Assembly: GCF_037975245.1 (NCBI RefSeq)
Contig: NC_092564.1
Span: 10,082,484 to 10,146,483, forward strand
Direction of reading: 5' to 3'
DNA: 64,000 nt
Origin: Apostichopus japonicus
Taxonomy: Eukaryota; Echinodermata; Holothuroidea; Aspidochirotida; Stichopodidae
Positions within the stretch are counted from its first letter, which is position 1, and each line of letters begins with the position of its first letter. The notes beneath the pieces are model-generated. The model had not been told where the DNA came from and ran no database searches. It saw only the letters and a list, made by a program, of their open reading frames with translations. Positions 58,682-64,000 of this stretch are shown here, in pieces. Both the position numbers and the translations under genes were made by a program.

Positions 58682-58956
58682 GTCGCCGGGAATTTCCTAC
58701 TGTGGATGTCTGAAGTATGTATTTTGGTATTATGGAAACGTAAGGGTGCCATCAAAATGTTCAGATTTCTCTGTAGATAACGGCAATTTTCTTTTAAAGG
58801 CAAAATTACCATGTATTTTAACAAATTCCCTAAACTTGACCAATTCTGGGCATTTATTAATTGATCAACCCATCATTTAGTTTCAAAATGACAATTCATT
58901 AATTCCGTCAAAAATTCAACATTTCATTGCAAAATTATAAAATTTGGTCATTTAAC

Positions 58957-58982
58957 CAGGGAGTTGTTATAACAACTCCCTG
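58957..58982. repeat. Short perfect palindrome of the CAGGGAGYTG family
   Basis: CAGGGAGTTGTTA is followed directly by its inverse. TTTAAC occurs just before (58951-58956) and just after (58984-58989). The arm matches the 6973 palindrome at 11 of 13 positions. Confidence 0.7.
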
Positions 58983-58989
58983 CTTTAAC

Positions 58990-60889
58990 GCAAATGGAGC
59001 ATTTTACAATTTTCTAAAAGAAATGTTTATGCTGTTCTTAACATATCTGATCGTTTCCGTGTTGTGAAAAACTGTACAAATACTACTATGATGTGTCCTA
59101 TTTATCAGATTGAAACAAAACCTTAAACTGGTGGGATTAAAACAGTTATCATTTTGATCAATTTTTCTACAAAATATCAAATTTCGAAAAGAGCGAGATA
59201 TTACATGGCACAGAAAATTAGTGAATTTAAAACTTTCGTGAGATAGCAGAAATGATGCCATCATATAACGAAATATTTTGTCATATTTCACACTTCTGCA
59301 TTTACCTTTTTTTTCACAAAAAAAGGATACTAATTTGTTGTAAAAGAAAAGATGTTTTGTCACTTTTTTTGGTGTGGGGGGGGGGGTGGCAATTGCCATG
59401 TGCCCCTATGGCAAGCTGCCATTGTATGTAACTAACTATGTTAATACTAATTATCACATAACATCACTTGTTTGAGTGGGAAGAAATACCTCACGAGTTT
59501 TCATATTAAAATAGTTAATATTAACTATTGCACCTGGCAATCAAATGAATCTGATGAGAAATGGAATGTGACATTGCAATAACAAGAATAAAACGAGACT
59601 ATTGTGTGCTTTAAGATGACATAAATGTGCACTATTTCTGACATAAGACAAAAACAAAGAAAGAAAAATGAAGAAACCTGACAACCTCTTCAGAAATTGG
59701 GAATTAAAGAAATGGACGGCAATAGATGTACTGCTTGCATATTCAACAATATATTTCTCTCAGTACTGGAAATTACAATGATGACATTACCAATTGCAGA
59801 AACATTACAACGTAACAAAAATAGGATATTATTCTGGTTGTTGGAAGCTCGTAATAGTTTTGTTTTGTAATGATTATGGAACACAGAGTTAACGACACCA
59901 AAGTCAGAAAAAACATTAATAATGCCATAACATATTGGTTCAACTTGCAAAGTGTTAATTTCACTGTGTAGAGTTTTCTTTAAAGGCGGTTTCTTCATTT
60001 ACGAGAGCAAAAAGAAACAAAGAAAGAAGTATTTCAGCCGCTTACTAATTCTGATATCCCGACATCTAACAACCACTCGAACCATTCGAAACGATAAGTC
60101 ATAAGTCCTGATGGAGTGGGAATTGGTATGGGGCGAGGGGACGCAATGGAAGGGGGGGGATCAGATGACGTTGCTATATATTGTCACTTATTTACACAAC
60201 AGACACACCTCAAAGCAGATGTTGACTTTCTCTGCTTAACTGGTTATTCATCACCAAGGGGTGGGTCTGTTCACATGTCCTCCAATAAGGGCAATGATTG
60301 TTGGAGCCACTCATTGGGTACAGTCAGAAGACTTTAATGTTTCGGTAAGATCCAGCCACATCCTGTGTCCAGTGACTATTCAAATATTCCAACTGGTCTT
60401 ACAGCCTTTGCGGTTTTCTTTGAGGCTACCCAATCATTTCCTTAGGTAATTCAAATTCTCTTACTGGCTTTTGGAGGTGTGTAGACCACCACTTGCACAA
60501 AGTGTAGACAGTGTTGCCGTGTCGACAAAGCTGATCAATTATTGTGTAAGGTCATGAACATTTCCTCCAACTGGTTAGGTGTCTGTGTATTACATACCAG
60601 TCAACCAACCTACATTCCTTGCTATATATGTATTCACATCCAAAACAACATTACCATATTTTGCAAGATTAATATTAAATACATGTTCTAAGGTAATACA
60701 CATCTTCTCACAGTGGGTTGGTACGTGTGTGTGTGTGTGTACACCACAGACATAGTACATATCCAGAAGATGTTGCTTCATCTGCGAGGCTTATCGATCA
60801 TCTTCTGAGGTAATCCACATTTTCTTCTCCTGGATTACGAGTGTGTCAAGCAACCCACCTCTTCACTCATCTCATTTTCTGGGGTAATT
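58990..60889. other. Non-coding, probable ORC2 3'UTR/downstream region
   Basis: The part nearest 60889 should contain the ORC2 3'UTR (minus strand), but no convincing AATAAA was found close by. Between about 60340 and 60860 the motif 'ttctgaggtaatccacatt' and variants recur loosely. Frames at 59004-59399 and 59690-59998 show no recognisable domain. Confidence 0.4.
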
Positions 60890-63107
60890 TCACATGTCCT
60901 CTTGCAGTTTGAATTCCTGCAGTGTTGAAGATTCCACTGGAATGGATAGGAGTTCAGCACCATCAATACCCTTAATACAAAAAAAAAAGAAGAAAAAAAA
61001 GAGAAAAAAAGAGGAAAAATGTATAAGATGATGCAGTTTGCATTATGTACCAGTTCCACTAAAAAATTGATTTTACATCTTCCATTTGCAAATTGCACAT
61101 TAAAGCATATTTTTTTTTTCATTTTTGCAAACACTTTCTCTCCTTTAGAAATGGATATGTCACAGTTGTATATCTCTGTAACATTAGAACCAATTATTCA
61201 TTTTTTTCACTCTGTTTTATGATCCCCTGTATCAAGCCAAAGAGAGGGACTGTTATTGGTTAATAGAGTTTGATGCAGAATTTTAGTCCTGGCATGATAT
61301 AGTCCAAGAAACAAAAAAGGTAACATTTGAGTGCTAGTAACAAGTTCTCCAGCTGTTTTGGTTTACAAGATATTCACCTATATTAAATCTCTGGAATGCT
61401 CCTTTAAGGCTATTAATTGATGATGACAACGATTACTCAGTACAGGCTTAGTCTTAATCCATTATTTAATAAATTCTTAGCAACTCAACAAACAGTCCCA
61501 CATCCTTTTAACTTCATATTAAGAACAGAATACCTTTATATGACATTCAAGACTACATTGTCCTTGTCAAATTTGTACTACATTGTTCACATGTCATTTT
61601 TGAGGCCATAAAATACTTATGAGTTCCCATTCAGTTTTGTTTTTTTCATCTGAGGCAGTTACCTAATGGTTTGTGTAATAGACTATATAGTCTATTCACT
61701 TTCATTTGATAAACCTTACTTGCTTAAAGGGGTATTTCTCAAAACATTTAAAGTGTTATAGAAATACAACTTGGACACATATCAGTGGTATTTCTAACAA
61801 TCTACAAAAAATATCAAACTTAAGTTTGTGTCTGAAGTCATTCATTTAATGTAGGGTCAGGATTCCAATCAGCTTTCAGAATCACTCAGCATTTTTGCAA
61901 GTCACCCAAAAATCGAACTTATTTCGTAACTGTTTTCATAACTGTTGTTGAATAAAAAAAACTGTTGTTCAAACAAAACTGTTGTTAAACAAAGGACCTA
62001 TGTAGTAAAATAAAAGACCAGAGATTTCACTTGATATTTTTTTATCTCAAACATGTATAAAAAAAAGAATGGAAATTTTTTTTTTTAATAAAAGCCTGCC
62101 AAGTTTTTGGACTGAAACCCTGGAGCCTCTCACAATGAAATACAAAACTTCACCTTTTGAGAGCCTGGCAAGTCAATCAAGGCAGACTGATGCTTTTGTG
62201 AAACTTTCAACGATATTGACCTGAAAAACGAAATGATATCCACACGGCAAAGTCATTGTTCACTAGAGCAGATGCAGTCAACCAGAAAACTATCACCAAT
62301 CTTGTCCCCAAACTGTTTGATGATACCATTGTCTGCACTTAACACCCTTTTTAACACCTTTTAAGTGATGTGTTTGATCTAGCGCTGGAATTTCAAAGAG
62401 GTTTGAATAGTAATTTAAAAGTGCTGTTTTCTTGGTGGTTCAAGAATAAAAGGAACTTAGAAGTTCAGGAATGTATAGAACACAGAGGGTCCATTCATGC
62501 AACCGTTTAGAGGTGATTTTGTTTCACTGTCCCATCGAATGTTGTGCATCTGCTGACCCCCCCCACCCCCAAAAGGAAACCTCTTTCAACGCCTTTAGTC
62601 TGAAGCCATATAGACATTACACTCCCTCTCATTAAGTAGTTGTGTACGATGCATTGTTCTTAAAATCGAATGATTTCTGCCAAATTTGAGCAATACAATC
62701 CCAAATTGCACCAAATAATTTGTCTGAAAAACCCCTCAGTAAATCAGACAAAGATACCATTGTTATTCTCATAGGAATATCTGTTATTTTCAAAAGAAAC
62801 GACTGTAGTATCAACTCTATACAGTGACCTTGTTTGACCTCTGTCTTCCTTTTTTGGTTTCATTTCATAATATATATAGGTATCATTGTCAATGTTTACA
62901 ATGGCGGTTGTAACCATGTTTTCTCTACTTGCTTGTTTCCCTCGATATTGGAACATCTTTAGCTAGTTTAAATGATTGAAGAACTAACCTTCTTGAAAGT
63001 TAACAGCTTGTGATCTTTGAACTCAGTCAGCTGGGCTCGTAGAGTGAGGTCACTACTGACGTAGAATGCCTCACGGCAGCGCTGGTAAAGGTCTTGGAAG
63101 GTCATGC
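60890..63107 (-). CDS. ORC2: Origin recognition complex subunit 2, C-terminal two exons (partial)
   Basis: ORC2 is a core subunit of the origin recognition complex that marks replication origins in the nucleus. The first exon here (63107-62989, acceptor TTTCCTCAG, donor GTTAGT) encodes [20 protein letters not shown] followed by [19 protein letters not shown], the C-terminal winged-helix motif of ORC2 (recognised from the typical F..LY..CREAF..SSDL.LR.QLTEF.DHKL pattern). The second (60970-60890, acceptor TATTAAG) encodes [20 protein letters not shown] then KLQEDM and TGA, the usual short ORC2 end. Phase 0 at the junction. The exon enters with two bases of a split codon, so coding sequence continues upstream, outside the window or beyond 63108 where I could not find it. 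The 2-kb intron holds no recognised element. Confidence 0.9.
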
Positions 63108-64000
63108 CTGAGGAAACAAGAAACAAAAATAGATAATTAACTTAGCTAATGGGTACAAAAGTCAGATTTAGACAAGATACTGATACAAGTAAATATAAAA
63201 CTAATCTACTTTTATCTATTTTTGAGATACAGCCGATATCTACAATATCTGGCGATGAAACTGTGAATTAAATGATAAAACACTCATCGATCTCTCGGCG
63301 ACCAAATATCGAAAATATGTCTCTGCTCGATTAAAACTTTTCCAAGATTTTGATCACTACATTTGAAATCTAAAGAGAAGACTTTAACAACCATTCAGCT
63401 CAATAGTTGTCTTTAGTTGCTCTAAATATCGGTCTGCTATTGAAAAAAGGGCTCAAACGTTACACTATCTGCTCCAAGCTGTATTCTTTCCTATGGAATA
63501 ATCACATGTAAATTTGATAAGTTCAACAACAAAGTATAAAGTCATGTAATAATACAGAATATATCTGCAATTACTTCCCTTCTAAGCTCCTTTAAATCTT
63601 TTGGAGCAACCCTGGAATTTCACAGGGTGTTGTTTACTAGCTGGTCTCACACAATTTCATACAAAGAACAAGTTAAAGGTTTATTGTTCGTTCCAATAAA
63701 GACACCAGCAAAACGATTATAATGGTGATGGCCTTATCATCCTTGTTTGGCTCTGAATATGTAGTAAACTGTAACATCACAAACTGACACAGAGACATCA
63801 GAAAGAGAGTGACTAATTACCAGTTTGTTTTGGACACATATTTATTCACAGGTGGGAAATTTGGAATAAGGGGAAATTTCCCTAGCCCTGTTCCTTGTCC
63901 TCAAATGAATAAATCAAACAGAACTTCTAACAGAAATCTTCTTGATGCATGAAAGAACAAAACTACTAAATCCAACAAATTGAAACAGGCAAATGTAAGT
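63108..64000 (-). other. ORC2 intron
   Basis: No exon with both splice signals and an ORC2-like translation was recognised in this stretch, so it is probably all intron leading to upstream exons outside the window. Confidence 0.55.

Overview
This is an animal nuclear DNA window: coding exons are short and scattered, split by canonical GT/AG introns, and set in AT-rich, repeat-dense DNA with no bacterial gene packing. The mixture (two hnRNP A/B paralogs, ORC2, many small cut-and-paste transposon relics, widely dispersed TGACCTTTGACC repeats) suggests a marine invertebrate deuterostome, perhaps an echinoderm. That assignment is inference; no organism-specific marker was identified. All four supported protein genes lie on the minus strand.

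Layout. 1-9 kb holds no supported gene. It contains a transposon nested inside another transposon (661-1759), repeats and a perfect palindrome. 10-16.2 kb is hnRNP A/B paralog 1: seven coding exons, 324 aa, plus a 3'UTR intron and a 3'UTR cassette exon at 10062-10404. 16.3-30 kb is intergenic, with hAT-like elements, a LINE 3' end, a possible solo LTR and dispersed repeats. 30.3-39.3 kb is hnRNP A/B paralog 2: eight coding exons, 321 aa, whose own 3'UTR cassette exon at 30300-30647 is almost identical to that of paralog 1. 40-46 kb is transposon-rich. 47.1-49.2 kb is a gene for an unrecognised 514-aa, roughly 12-helix, histidine-rich membrane protein. 49.2-60.9 kb is intergenic with more elements. 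60.9-63.1 kb holds the last two coding exons of ORC2, whose 5' part lies beyond the window.

How the parts relate. The paralogs share exon order and nearly all intron phases, so they are an ancient tandem duplication. Their proteins have clearly diverged (about three quarters identity in RRM1), yet the 3'UTR cassette exon differs by about two substitutions and one 5-bp indel over some 345 bp. Both genes stop 4 nt before a splice donor, so adding this exon should place a junction far downstream of the stop codon. That arrangement is expected to trigger nonsense-mediated decay, as in vertebrate HNRNPD/HNRNPDL autoregulation. This is the strongest regulatory signal in the window.

The second theme is mobile DNA. 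Seven elements have exact 8-bp target duplications of hAT type or close to it, and there is a scattered set of very short near-perfect palindromes (24-34 bp) that appear to have their own 6-8 bp flanking duplications. I do not recognise that palindrome family. All gene models come from reading splice signals and frames by eye; no alignment or database search was run.
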